Source of the DNA: Actinacidiphila yeochonensis CN732
Lineage (GTDB): Bacteria; Actinomycetota; Actinomycetes; Streptomycetales; Streptomycetaceae
Assembly (NCBI RefSeq): GCF_000745345.1
Contig: NZ_JQNR01000005.1
Span: 744,001 to 808,000, forward strand
Reading direction: 5' to 3'
DNA: 64,000 nt
Shown here: positions 15,321 to 23,602 of the stretch, piece after piece
Layout of the letters: each line of letters starts with the position of its first letter
How positions within the stretch are numbered: the first letter of the stretch is position 1
Translations under genes and position numbers: made by a program
The notes under the pieces: model-generated
Database searches by the model: none
What the model was told of the DNA's origin: nothing
The model's input: only the letters and a program-made list of their open reading frames with translations

Positions 15321-17873
15321 ATGGTGGACGAGTTCGACGACAACTACGACACGTTCAAGGCATTCTTGGATCTGTTCGCCCCGCCGGAGGCGGTCAAGCG
15401 CCTCGAACGTCTGGGCATCCCGCAGGACACCATCGAGCGCATCCGTGAGCGGCACGAGAAGGAGACCGTCCGGATCAAGGAGCTCGAGGAGCCGCACGCC
15501 GTAATACTCGGCAACCGGGACACCTGGTACACCGGACCGCAGACCAAGGACAAGTGCTGGCCGGCGATCGTCACGGAACTCATCAAGGACGGTTGGCCAC
15601 AGACTCCCGCGATCGACGACCTGGACAATTCCTCGACCCGTGTCGTATCGCTGTTGAACCACCCCAAGGAGAGGTCATTCGCCACGCGTGGGCTGGTGGT
15701 CGGCTACGTCCAGTCCGGGAAGACGACCAACTTCACGTCCGTCATGGCCAAGGCCGCCGATCGTGGCTACAAGCTCTTCATCGTCCTGGCAGGCATCCAC
15801 AACGGGCTGCGGCGCCAGACCCAGGCCCGTCTGGTGCAGCAGCTTGTGGAGCCGAATCCCGCGATGTGGTCGCAGTTGACGGGTCTGGACAAGGACTTCA
15901 CCCCGACGGAAAATCCGGCTTCCTACTTCGGCAAGAGCAATCGGACGCACGTGCTGTGCGTGGTGAAGAAGAACGCCACGGTCCTGCGCAAGCTCGCCCA
16001 GTGGCTGGAGAAGGCGTCCGACTACCTCGGGGACTGCCCCGCGCTGATCATCGACGACGAGGCCGACCAGGCCACCGTGGCGACGAAGTCGATCAACCCC
16101 CTGATCCTCAGGATCATGAGCAGCCTGCCGAAAAGCGCCTACGTCGGGTACACGGCCTCCCCCTTCGCCAATCTGTTGATCGACCCGAGCGCCGAGGACC
16201 TGTACCCCAAGGACTTCGTCGTCAATCTGCCCAAGCCAGCCGGCCACTTCGGTACCGAGGTGCTGTTCGGACGCTACGCGCTGGACGGTGAGGACCCAGA
16301 GCAGGTCGATGACGGCCACGACATGATCCGGTCGATCCCCGAGGACGACGTTTCGTGTGTACGTCCCGAGACGAAGGCGGATGTCGACGGCTTCGAGCCC
16401 GTCATGATCGACACGCTCCGGTCTGCCGTCGAGTACTTCTGGCTGGTCACGGCCGCTCGGCGGGTTCGCGGGAACGGAAATCCGCACAACACGATGCTGA
16501 TCCACACCAGCGTCAACACTGCGGTTCACAACAGCTTCAAGAGGCCGCTGGAGTTCCTGCGCGAAAGGGCTGCCCGTACCGTCGACGACCCCGGCTTCAT
16601 CGCCCGACTGCGTGATCTGTGGGACCAGGAGACCGCTCGTGTCCCCGCTGCGGACTTCGGTGAGACCAAGGTGGAGTTCGAACAGCTGCTGGTCGAGCTG
16701 CCGGGAATTCTCCGCAGCTGTCGCGTCATCATGGACAACTCCAGCAGTGAGGATCGTCTGGACTACGAGAACGGCCCTGTCGTGGCCATCGCTGTAGGCG
16801 GCAACACTCTGTCCCGGGGGCTGACGCTGGAGGGCCTGTCGGTCAGCTACTTCGTCCGTGCCGTCTCCGCGTACGACACGCTGCTGCAGATGGGACGTTG
16901 GTTCGGCTTCCGGAACGGCTATGCCGACCTGCCCCGCATCTGGATGACCGATGAGCTGGCGGAGTGGTTCCGGCACCTGGCGACGGTCGAGACCGAGATG
17001 CGCCGCGACATCGACGTCTATATGACCGAGGACGAGGACCCGCTCACCTTTGCCGTACGCCTGCGCACGCATCCCGCCCTACGCGTGACCGCTGCGGCCA
17101 AGATGCGCGACGCTGTCACGGCAGCCTCGTCGTACGGTGGCAAGCGGGTCCAGACACACTACTTCCGCACCGATGCGGACTGGCTGCGCGGGAACATCGA
17201 TGCCGCACGCACTTTGATCAAGGCATCCGCCGCGCACGGGAGCCGGGTGGACGAGCGCCCCGCCGAAGGACGGTACGTCTTCCACCAGGTGCCCCACGAC
17301 CTCGTGATCGACTTCCTGTCGGACTACCGGTTCCACGAGAAATCACCCGAGAACGATGCGGACCTGATCAAGGGCTACATCCGCAAGCGCGTCTCCGCAG
17401 CCGGCTCGTTGCAGCGATGGAACGTCGCAATCGTGGGCAGCCCCCAGGGGGAGGACTTCACTTTCGCACCCGGCGTGACCGTCGGTCGGAACACCCGTGC
17501 GCGACTCGCCGTCACCAGCCCGACGCCGGGCTTCGCGGACATCAAGACCCTGATGAGCCGCCGCGACGCAGGTGTGGATCTGTCCGGGGATGTGGGCAGA
17601 CTGACCGACAAGGCGATCATGGAACTGCGGCAGTCCGAATTCCCGGACACCGGCCTCCTCGTCCTCTACCCCATCGACAAGCTCTCGACCCCGAGCCCCT
17701 CGAAGAAGTTGCGTGACCCGCTGGACGCCGAGGAGCACGTCATCGGTGTCGGTCTGGTCTTCCCCGTGCCCGCGAACAGGGACAGCACGGTGGAGAAGTA
17801 CATCTCCGCGAACCTTGCCAATGTACGGATCGAGGAAGAGGACTACAGCCTCCTCGACAGCGAGGAGGCATGA
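15321..17873 (+). CDS. Z1-domain P-loop ATPase (helicase-like), defence operon
   Basis: 850 residues. The P-loop GYVQSGKTTN is near residue 128-137 and the Walker B DDEAD near 245-249. A superfamily 2-like YTASPFAN is near 277 and an arginine-finger-type motif QMGRWFGFRNGY near 523. These match the Z1 domain family (PF10593), which is typically found with restriction-modification genes, MORC/MutL-like ATPases and PD-(D/E)XK nucleases; this association was described by Iyer, Abhiman and Aravind (2008), from memory. Likely role: ATP-driven translocation or remodelling of target DNA for the nuclease. Its stop overlaps the start of the next gene (ATGA). The N-terminal 100 residues look like a helical adaptor. 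ATG 15321 is used; GTG 15324 is possible. Confidence 0.92.
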   Translation: MVDEFDDNYDTFKAFLDLFAPPEAVKRLERLGIPQDTIERIRERHEKETVRIKELEEPHAVILGNRDTWYTGPQTKDKCWPAIVTELIKDGWPQTPAIDDLDNSSTRVVSLLNHPKERSFATRGLVVGYVQSGKTTNFTSVMAKAADRGYKLFIVLAGIHNGLRRQTQARLVQQLVEPNPAMWSQLTGLDKDFTPTENPASYFGKSNRTHVLCVVKKNATVLRKLAQWLEKASDYLGDCPALIIDDEADQATVATKSINPLILRIMSSLPKSAYVGYTASPFANLLIDPSAEDLYPKDFVVNLPKPAGHFGTEVLFGRYALDGEDPEQVDDGHDMIRSIPEDDVSCVRPETKADVDGFEPVMIDTLRSAVEYFWLVTAARRVRGNGNPHNTMLIHTSVNTAVHNSFKRPLEFLRERAARTVDDPGFIARLRDLWDQETARVPAADFGETKVEFEQLLVELPGILRSCRVIMDNSSSEDRLDYENGPVVAIAVGGNTLSRGLTLEGLSVSYFVRAVSAYDTLLQMGRWFGFRNGYADLPRIWMTDELAEWFRHLATVETEMRRDIDVYMTEDEDPLTFAVRLRTHPALRVTAAAKMRDAVTAASSYGGKRVQTHYFRTDADWLRGNIDAARTLIKASAAHGSRVDERPAEGRYVFHQVPHDLVIDFLSDYRFHEKSPENDADLIKGYIRKRVSAAGSLQRWNVAIVGSPQGEDFTFAPGVTVGRNTRARLAVTSPTPGFADIKTLMSRRDAGVDLSGDVGRLTDKAIMELRQSEFPDTGLLVLYPIDKLSTPSPSKKLRDPLDAEEHVIGVGLVFPVPANRDSTVEKYISANLANVRIEEEDYSLLDSEEA

Positions 17874-18895
17874 ACGAGAACACTCTCCGTCGGCTTCTCG
17901 ATGACAACTGGACCGCGCTCGACGCCGAGCCCGTATCGGGTGAACGCCGTCTCAGGGTGTCCCGACTGCCCGTTGTCGCGGATCAGGGTCCACTTGCCGT
18001 GGCGGTCGATCACGACGGTCACCGTCATCTTTTGGTGCCGATCCATGCTCACCGCAAGGTGCGCCAGGGGCTGGACGGCCCCGTCCTGCAAATGCGCAAG
18101 CGGCCCCTGGAAGACGCGGACACCTACCAGAACTACGTGGACCTCGGGTGCTTGCGGACCGACCTCGATGACCTGTTCACGAACCTGTGCATCGACGTAC
18201 TCGATGCGGTCGAGGGACTCCCCGAGAACCCGGTCAAGGCTCTCTACGGAGTTCTCGATCGATGGAAGGCCCTTTTCCAGACGCAGAGCGCCCCGCTGGG
18301 CAGCGAACAGCTCGCCGGGCTCTTCGGTGAGCTGTCGCTGCTCAATCGCCTGCTCCTGAGCGACCCCAGCGCCCATCGACTCTGGCGGGGCCCCCGCGGG
18401 GACCGACACGACTTCTCTGCCGGGACCACTGCCGTCGAGGTCAAAGCAAGCATGGCCGGCGAGGGACGACGGCCGCGGATCCACGGCCTCGACCAACTCG
18501 AAGCACCTGCGGGCGGCGCACTCGGGCTCGTCTGGTTCCGGCTGCAACGCACCGGAGTGAACGGTCCCGGAGCTGCGTTCACGGATGCGGTGGACCTGGC
18601 GCGTCGCCTGTGCGACGACGAATTCGCGCTGCTCGGACTGCTCGCATCGGCCGGGTACCACCCCTCCGACGCGGACCGCTATCAGGATGTGCACTTCGTG
18701 ATCGTCGAAGAGCGGTGGTACCGGGTGGACGAGACGTTCCCAGGTCTGACGAACCGGATACTCAAGGAAGCAGGCGTACCGGTGTCGGTGCTGGACGTCG
18801 AATACACCGTCGACCTGTCCGGCGAGATCCCGGCGCCCCTGTCGCATGACCAGGTGTCACAGATGATCGACGCGCTGATTCGGGAGCCCATGTGA
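17870..18895 (+). CDS. PD-(D/E)XK nuclease (DUF4420-like), defence operon
   Basis: 341 residues. The nuclease core is seen as GLFGELSLLNRLL (Glu near 153), HDFSAGTTAVEVKAS with D181, E190 and K192 (the D...E-x-K triad), and a C-terminal extension of about 140 residues. It matches the DUF4420 'PD-(D/E)XK motif protein' family that accompanies Z1 genes. It is the probable restriction nuclease of the system. It overlaps the Z1 stop by four bases and the GHKL ATPase start by four (GTGA), so the three are translationally coupled and likely made in fixed proportion. Confidence 0.88.
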   Translation: MNENTLRRLLDDNWTALDAEPVSGERRLRVSRLPVVADQGPLAVAVDHDGHRHLLVPIHAHRKVRQGLDGPVLQMRKRPLEDADTYQNYVDLGCLRTDLDDLFTNLCIDVLDAVEGLPENPVKALYGVLDRWKALFQTQSAPLGSEQLAGLFGELSLLNRLLLSDPSAHRLWRGPRGDRHDFSAGTTAVEVKASMAGEGRRPRIHGLDQLEAPAGGALGLVWFRLQRTGVNGPGAAFTDAVDLARRLCDDEFALLGLLASAGYHPSDADRYQDVHFVIVEERWYRVDETFPGLTNRILKEAGVPVSVLDVEYTVDLSGEIPAPLSHDQVSQMIDALIREPM

Positions 18896-20856
18896 TCACG
18901 CCCGGCTGGTTCTCCCAGCCTTATCCGCCGGAGGGTGCGAGTGCGGCCGAGGGCATCCGCAATCAGCTCGGCCGCCCGGAGCTCGACCTGCTCACCATCC
19001 TGGTGCGGGAGTCCGCCCAGAACAGTTGGGACGCCCGGCTCCCTCATGCATCCGGCCCGGTCGATTACAGCCTCGACATGTGGACAGTGGGCGCGGGACA
19101 CACCAACGCGTGGCGCGACATGCTGCTCAACGGTGCGCCGTCGGCTTCGGGAAATTTCCCCCTCCGCGATTGCCTCAAGCAAGCGACGATCCAGCTGCTC
19201 GCCGTCTCCGACCGCGGCACGCGGGGACTCGGTGGCCCGACCAGGGCCGACACCGCAGTCGGTCCCGATCGGGACTTCGTCTCCTTCATCCGCAACATCG
19301 GCGAGCCTCGGGAAACACCCTTGGGCGGTGGTACATACGGCTTCGGCAAGGGCATCTTCTACCTTCTGTCCAAGTCCGGAACGGTGCTCGTGCACTCTCG
19401 TTGCCGGACCGCGCAGGGCCACGAGACGCGACTCATCGGCTGCAGCCTGTGGAAGAGCTACGTCGCGAAGGAAGCAGACGACGGCCGGCGTTACACGGGC
19501 CGGCACTGGTGGGGTGACACGTCGGGCAGCGTGGTGGAGCCCTTGGTGGGTCATGCCGCCGAAGCAGCGGCTCAACGTCTCGGGCTCAGACCCTTCGGCC
19601 CCGAGGAGACCGGGACGACCGTCGTGGTCGTCGACCCCTTTCTCGACGGGATGGAACCACACGCAGCGGCCGAATACCTTGCCGAGACCATTTCCTGGCA
19701 TCTCTGGCCGAAGATGATCTCCCGTGCCGACGCACCGCCCGCGATGCGCTTTTCCGTGCGCTGCAACGGTATTGCCCATCCGGTGCCCGACCCGCGCGAG
19801 ACCCGGCCGCTCAGCTTGTTCGTCGCCGCCTACGAGAAGATGGCGGGCCAGGAGGGCAGCGACGTGGCGTGCCGAAACCCCAAACGCCACTTGGGTCGTC
19901 TCGGTCTGGTGAAACGGATCATGCCTGCGCTGGTGCCGACCCACGCATCCCGCATGCTGGGCATCGAGGACCTCGTCCATCACGTCTGCCTGATGCGGCC
20001 GGCCGAGCTGGTCGTCACGTACTTCACGGGACCGAAGCCTCCGAGTGAGAATCTTGGCTACGCAGGGGTGTTCCGGGCCGACGAAGCCATGGACGAGGTC
20101 TACGCCAAGGCCGAACCGCCCACGCACGACGCATGGAATCCGCAGTCGCTCGAAAGACCGGAAAGTACGTTCGTGCAGGTGACCTTCCGACGCATCACGG
20201 AAGCCTCGGAGGGCCTTCTCTCCCTCGGAGGAGTCGCTCGTTCCGGTAGCAGCAATGTCGCGCTGGGAGCAGCTAGCTCACTCTTCTCCGGCCTGGTCGG
20301 CGGCGCGTGGGGAATCGGCGGGGACACGGCGTACTCCAAACCCGGCAGCACCATCACGCGCAGCAGCCGGGCTGCCCGTGAGGAGGACGGCTCGGAAAGC
20401 TCGCCCGAACCTCGTCCCGGTGCAGGGGGAGCGTCCCGGGTTCGGGGCGAGTCCGACACGGGCGAGGCGTATCCGTACCAGGGCAACACCGACCACGACC
20501 GTTCGAGCACCCCACGACGTCGTCCGCGCGTGCAGTACGTGGGTGAGCCCTACTTCGACGACCGGGGTGACGACGCCGTGCTCGTCCAGGAGTTCCTGCT
20601 GCCGGTACCCGGGAGTCAGCGGGTGCGGATCGAACTCGCCGTCACCCTTCCCGGTACCGGAGGCCGGGAGACAGATCCTCCCGTGGGGGCCAGCATGCCC
20701 ACGCTCATAGGTTGGGAGAGCGCCGATGGCATGGTAGATGCATCCGAGGCCTACGTGATCGAGGGAGGCGAGTCCGTCTGGCGTGCCCTGGTGCGCCCGG
20801 CTCCCGACACCATGACCGAGATAGCCGTCAAGGTCGAGGCGGTGCAAGCTCCGTGA
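18892..20856 (+). CDS. MORC/MutL-like GHKL ATPase, defence operon
   Basis: 654 residues from GTG 18892. The Bergerat ATP-binding fold is clear: motif N LVRESAQNSWDA (E40, N44), motif G1 SDRGTRGLGG (D107, G109) and motif G2 GGGTYGFGKGIFYLLS (near 145-160). Residues 160-430 should form the transducer and strap regions of a GHKL machine; about 450-560 is Ser/Gly-rich and probably flexible, with a beta-rich end. This architecture fits the bacterial MORC/MutL homologues found in restriction-modification systems. ATP-gated dimer closure on DNA is the expected mechanism. It is not a histidine kinase: no H-box or response regulator is present. Confidence 0.88.
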   Translation: MITPGWFSQPYPPEGASAAEGIRNQLGRPELDLLTILVRESAQNSWDARLPHASGPVDYSLDMWTVGAGHTNAWRDMLLNGAPSASGNFPLRDCLKQATIQLLAVSDRGTRGLGGPTRADTAVGPDRDFVSFIRNIGEPRETPLGGGTYGFGKGIFYLLSKSGTVLVHSRCRTAQGHETRLIGCSLWKSYVAKEADDGRRYTGRHWWGDTSGSVVEPLVGHAAEAAAQRLGLRPFGPEETGTTVVVVDPFLDGMEPHAAAEYLAETISWHLWPKMISRADAPPAMRFSVRCNGIAHPVPDPRETRPLSLFVAAYEKMAGQEGSDVACRNPKRHLGRLGLVKRIMPALVPTHASRMLGIEDLVHHVCLMRPAELVVTYFTGPKPPSENLGYAGVFRADEAMDEVYAKAEPPTHDAWNPQSLERPESTFVQVTFRRITEASEGLLSLGGVARSGSSNVALGAASSLFSGLVGGAWGIGGDTAYSKPGSTITRSSRAAREEDGSESSPEPRPGAGGASRVRGESDTGEAYPYQGNTDHDRSSTPRRRPRVQYVGEPYFDDRGDDAVLVQEFLLPVPGSQRVRIELAVTLPGTGGRETDPPVGASMPTLIGWESADGMVDASEAYVIEGGESVWRALVRPAPDTMTEIAVKVEAVQAP

Positions 20857-21752
20857 CCAAGCGGGTTCTTCCCTATCGGATTCCGTCGGAGGACGTCGTC
20901 ACCGCCGGGTACTGGTCGCTGGTGACCGAGGACGGGGAAATGCTCCTGCCGGAAGCACTTCCGGACTGGGATTACCACATGGACCTGCACCTGCGCAGGA
21001 GCGTCCGGGTCGATCTCGACGGAGCACGCTCACAATCGGGGCTCCCGCCCGACGCGGCCCTCCAGCTTGCCGCCATGTGGACGGCCACCGGCTCCAATCT
21101 CAGCGGACCGGCCCAACACCTCCGTCTGGCAGGTGTCGGTACGACCGAGGTCGTTCTCGATTTCACGCTCCGAGCAGCGGACCTGGGTGGGCTCCTCCTG
21201 CTCGACACCGCGCTGTTGCTTGCCGAGCGACGTGTCGACGCCCGCCCGTCGTCGCCCCGAAGAGCAGGCTCGGTCCTGTGGAGCCGGCGCGACTCCCTAC
21301 GCCTCCAGGGCGATGCTCCTCAGTTCCCCATGGCCGTGATCGACTTCTCCCTCACGTCCTTCCCGGATGACGCCGCCTGGCATCTTCAGATCAGCGGCAG
21401 TCTGGAGAGCGCGACCATGGGCTCGCTGCTCCTCCTGGTCAATGAGCGGAACACCGTCACTGCGGCGGCATTCCAGAATGCGGGCAAGCCTCGACCGATC
21501 GACCGGATCGTCCTGTCCGCCGTGTACGCCGACGCTGCCCGAAGCATGATCGAACACGCCCTCGGCATAGACGAGTTCGTCGAGGACGCAGACTTTCCCG
21601 AAGGATCTCTCGGCGCCACCTTGGTGAGCCTGTTCGACCGACTCCTTCCAGGACAGTCGATCACCGACATCCGCCTTCGCCGGAGACATTCGCCCGCCCT
21701 GTTCGCCTCCGACCTCCAGGCCGCGGTCAAGATATTCGAGGTGCCACGATGA
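20853..21752 (+). CDS. Uncharacterised component of the defence operon
   Basis: 299 residues from GTG 20853, which overlaps the ATPase stop (GTGA); the stop overlaps the next start (ATGA). I do not recognise a family. The protein is acidic, with no signal or membrane segment. It starts KRVLPYRIPSEDVVTAGYWS and has repeated amphipathic strands (DFTLRAADLGGLLLLDTALL, ending FASDLQAAVKIFEVPR), suggesting a mixed alpha/beta fold. No Cys/His cluster, P-loop or nuclease triad is visible. Tight coupling on both sides implies an obligate subunit, possibly a scaffold between the GHKL ATPase and the methyltransferase subunits. Confidence 0.8.
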   Translation: MTKRVLPYRIPSEDVVTAGYWSLVTEDGEMLLPEALPDWDYHMDLHLRRSVRVDLDGARSQSGLPPDAALQLAAMWTATGSNLSGPAQHLRLAGVGTTEVVLDFTLRAADLGGLLLLDTALLLAERRVDARPSSPRRAGSVLWSRRDSLRLQGDAPQFPMAVIDFSLTSFPDDAAWHLQISGSLESATMGSLLLLVNERNTVTAAAFQNAGKPRPIDRIVLSAVYADAARSMIEHALGIDEFVEDADFPEGSLGATLVSLFDRLLPGQSITDIRLRRRHSPALFASDLQAAVKIFEVPR

Positions 21753-23593
21753 GCTTTCTGTACCCCCGGCTCCTCGCCGCTCAGGCCCGCCCGCTCTACG
21801 AGGAATATCAATACCTCTCACCCATCGACCTCACCGGTCGGGTGGCCACCGCCCACGACTCCGCCGTGTATGTGGCAACCGGCGGCGATCGGGTCTCCAC
21901 CGACCAGCTGATGGAATTGCGTGCCGCCGTCGTAGATCTCGCCAGGAGCGCCGGTTTCCCCTTCGAGTCCGACCGTGCCCGGAACGCCGAATTCGACCTT
22001 CGCATTGCTGCCCTGCTGCACGACCGGACGGGCATGGTCCCGGCCGAAGCAGCCTCCCGGGACGTCTGGGCATTCCTGGCGCTCGTGCTGCTCCCGGACG
22101 TCGCCTACTGGCGCTACCCGAACCCACCCAAAGACCGTGTCCTGGCCACGGACCTCACCCGACACGTCTTCGGACGACTGTGGTGGCGCGCACAACTCGT
22201 CCGGTCCCCCGACAGCACCGACCCCTACAGTGCCCTCAACATTCTGGGCGAGGCCGCCTTCGACCAGATCTACGCACGCCGCGCCGCACTCGGCGGCAGC
22301 CCCCACGTCGTACGCGCGATCCTGCGCGTGTGGAACGAACTCGATCTCACCGGCCTCAGAGAACGTGAGGCACTCCAGGACTTCCTCAAGCGACTGCTGC
22401 GCCTGGCGCCCTTCGTACTCTTCGACGGAGTGGAGGAGCAGCAACTCGACGAGGAAATGAGGGCGGTCGCCCAGGAATCGCTGGACGCCCAGCGCCGTGC
22501 CCAGTCCCCCACCGGCGAGGCCGGCTCGGAACCCCGCCAGGACACGTCGATCGGCAACACACCCGCCGCCGGCACACTCTCGACGGCATGGCCTGTCGAG
22601 GACGCGGTTCAGCCGAGGCGGAATGCTGAGCCTCTGGGCACTCGGCGGTTCCGGTCGGTCGAAATCTGCGCGGGTGGTGGGGCGCAGGCGCTCGGCCTGG
22701 AACGGGCCGGCTTCGATCCCGTCCTGTTGATCGACAGCAAGGCCGACGCGTGCTTCAGCATCGACCTCAACCGGCCGGACTGGGAGGTGGTCTGCATGGA
22801 CGTGATGCAGTTCCGACCCGACATGCGCCCCGAAGCGCTCGGAGTGGATCTGCTCAGCGGTGGTCTGCCTCGTGTGGCTTCCGTGGCCGCGGCCGGGCGG
22901 ACCGAAGACACGGAGGAGCGCAGAGTGCTCATGGCGGCTGTCGAGCTGGCCTGCAGCATGCAGCCGCGCGCTCTGCTGCTCGAGAACCTTCCGGATCTCG
23001 TTGAAAGCCCCCAGTTCGCCGCGGATCGCGCGATCATCGAAGCGCGACTCGGGGAAGTCGGATATCAGGTTCAGTGGAGAGTCCTCAACGCAGTCGATTT
23101 CGGGGTGCCGCAGAACCGGAAGAGCGGCTTCATGGTGGCCCTGCGGGACCCCTGGTCGCGCAGATTCTCCTGGCCCCAGCCGGCTGGCCTGCCGGCTCCG
23201 ACTGTCGGCGAAGTCCTCGGCCCCTCGATGTCCTCACAGGGCTGGCCCGGCGCGGAACATTGGATCAAGAACGCCGACCATGTGGCGCCTCCCCTCGTCG
23301 GGGGGTCGGACCGGCGTGGGGGGGCTGACCTCGGTCCCACCGGCAGCAAGAGAGCATGGGCGGCCCTCGGCGTGAACGGGATAAGCCTCGGCGACACACC
23401 ACCGGATGCGCTTTTCCCCGTGGACGGGGTTCCCAGACTGACCGTCGAGCAGGCTGCGATGATCCAGATGATCCCCGAGGACTGGAGGTTCTTCGGTGGC
23501 AAAACGTCCCGGTATCGTCAGATCGGACACGCAATGCCCCCACCTCTGGCGACTGCTGTCGGCCAGGCCCTCGCATCAGCTCTCGCCGGATAA
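21749..23593 (+). CDS. DUF6339-like domain fused to a catalytically altered C5-methyltransferase
   Basis: 614 residues. Residues 1-250 (MSFLYPRLLAAQARPLYEEY...) form a helical domain that resembles DUF6339 proteins (from memory). Residues 290-614 are a C5 cytosine methyltransferase fold: motif I VEICAGGGAQALGLERAG, motif VI LENLPDL, motif VIII FGVPQNRKSGFMVAL, motif X RQIGHAMPPPLATAVG. In motif IV the normal P-C-x-x-S reads SGGLPRVASVAAAG: the catalytic Cys is Arg375 (codon CGT, 22871-22873). The AdoMet pocket appears kept, so the protein probably binds cofactor and DNA but cannot methylate. It is coupled to the upstream subunit and lies 9 bp before a canonical methyltransferase, suggesting a heteromeric enzyme or a recognition subunit. 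Confidence 0.85.
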   Translation: MSFLYPRLLAAQARPLYEEYQYLSPIDLTGRVATAHDSAVYVATGGDRVSTDQLMELRAAVVDLARSAGFPFESDRARNAEFDLRIAALLHDRTGMVPAEAASRDVWAFLALVLLPDVAYWRYPNPPKDRVLATDLTRHVFGRLWWRAQLVRSPDSTDPYSALNILGEAAFDQIYARRAALGGSPHVVRAILRVWNELDLTGLREREALQDFLKRLLRLAPFVLFDGVEEQQLDEEMRAVAQESLDAQRRAQSPTGEAGSEPRQDTSIGNTPAAGTLSTAWPVEDAVQPRRNAEPLGTRRFRSVEICAGGGAQALGLERAGFDPVLLIDSKADACFSIDLNRPDWEVVCMDVMQFRPDMRPEALGVDLLSGGLPRVASVAAAGRTEDTEERRVLMAAVELACSMQPRALLLENLPDLVESPQFAADRAIIEARLGEVGYQVQWRVLNAVDFGVPQNRKSGFMVALRDPWSRRFSWPQPAGLPAPTVGEVLGPSMSSQGWPGAEHWIKNADHVAPPLVGGSDRRGGADLGPTGSKRAWAALGVNGISLGDTPPDALFPVDGVPRLTVEQAAMIQMIPEDWRFFGGKTSRYRQIGHAMPPPLATAVGQALASALAG

Positions 23594-23602
23594 GATCGCC
23601 CC

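Noticed and set aside
18892-20856. Sensor histidine kinase
   Set aside because: The GHKL motifs are of MutL/MORC type, no H-box or transmembrane part, and no response regulator nearby.
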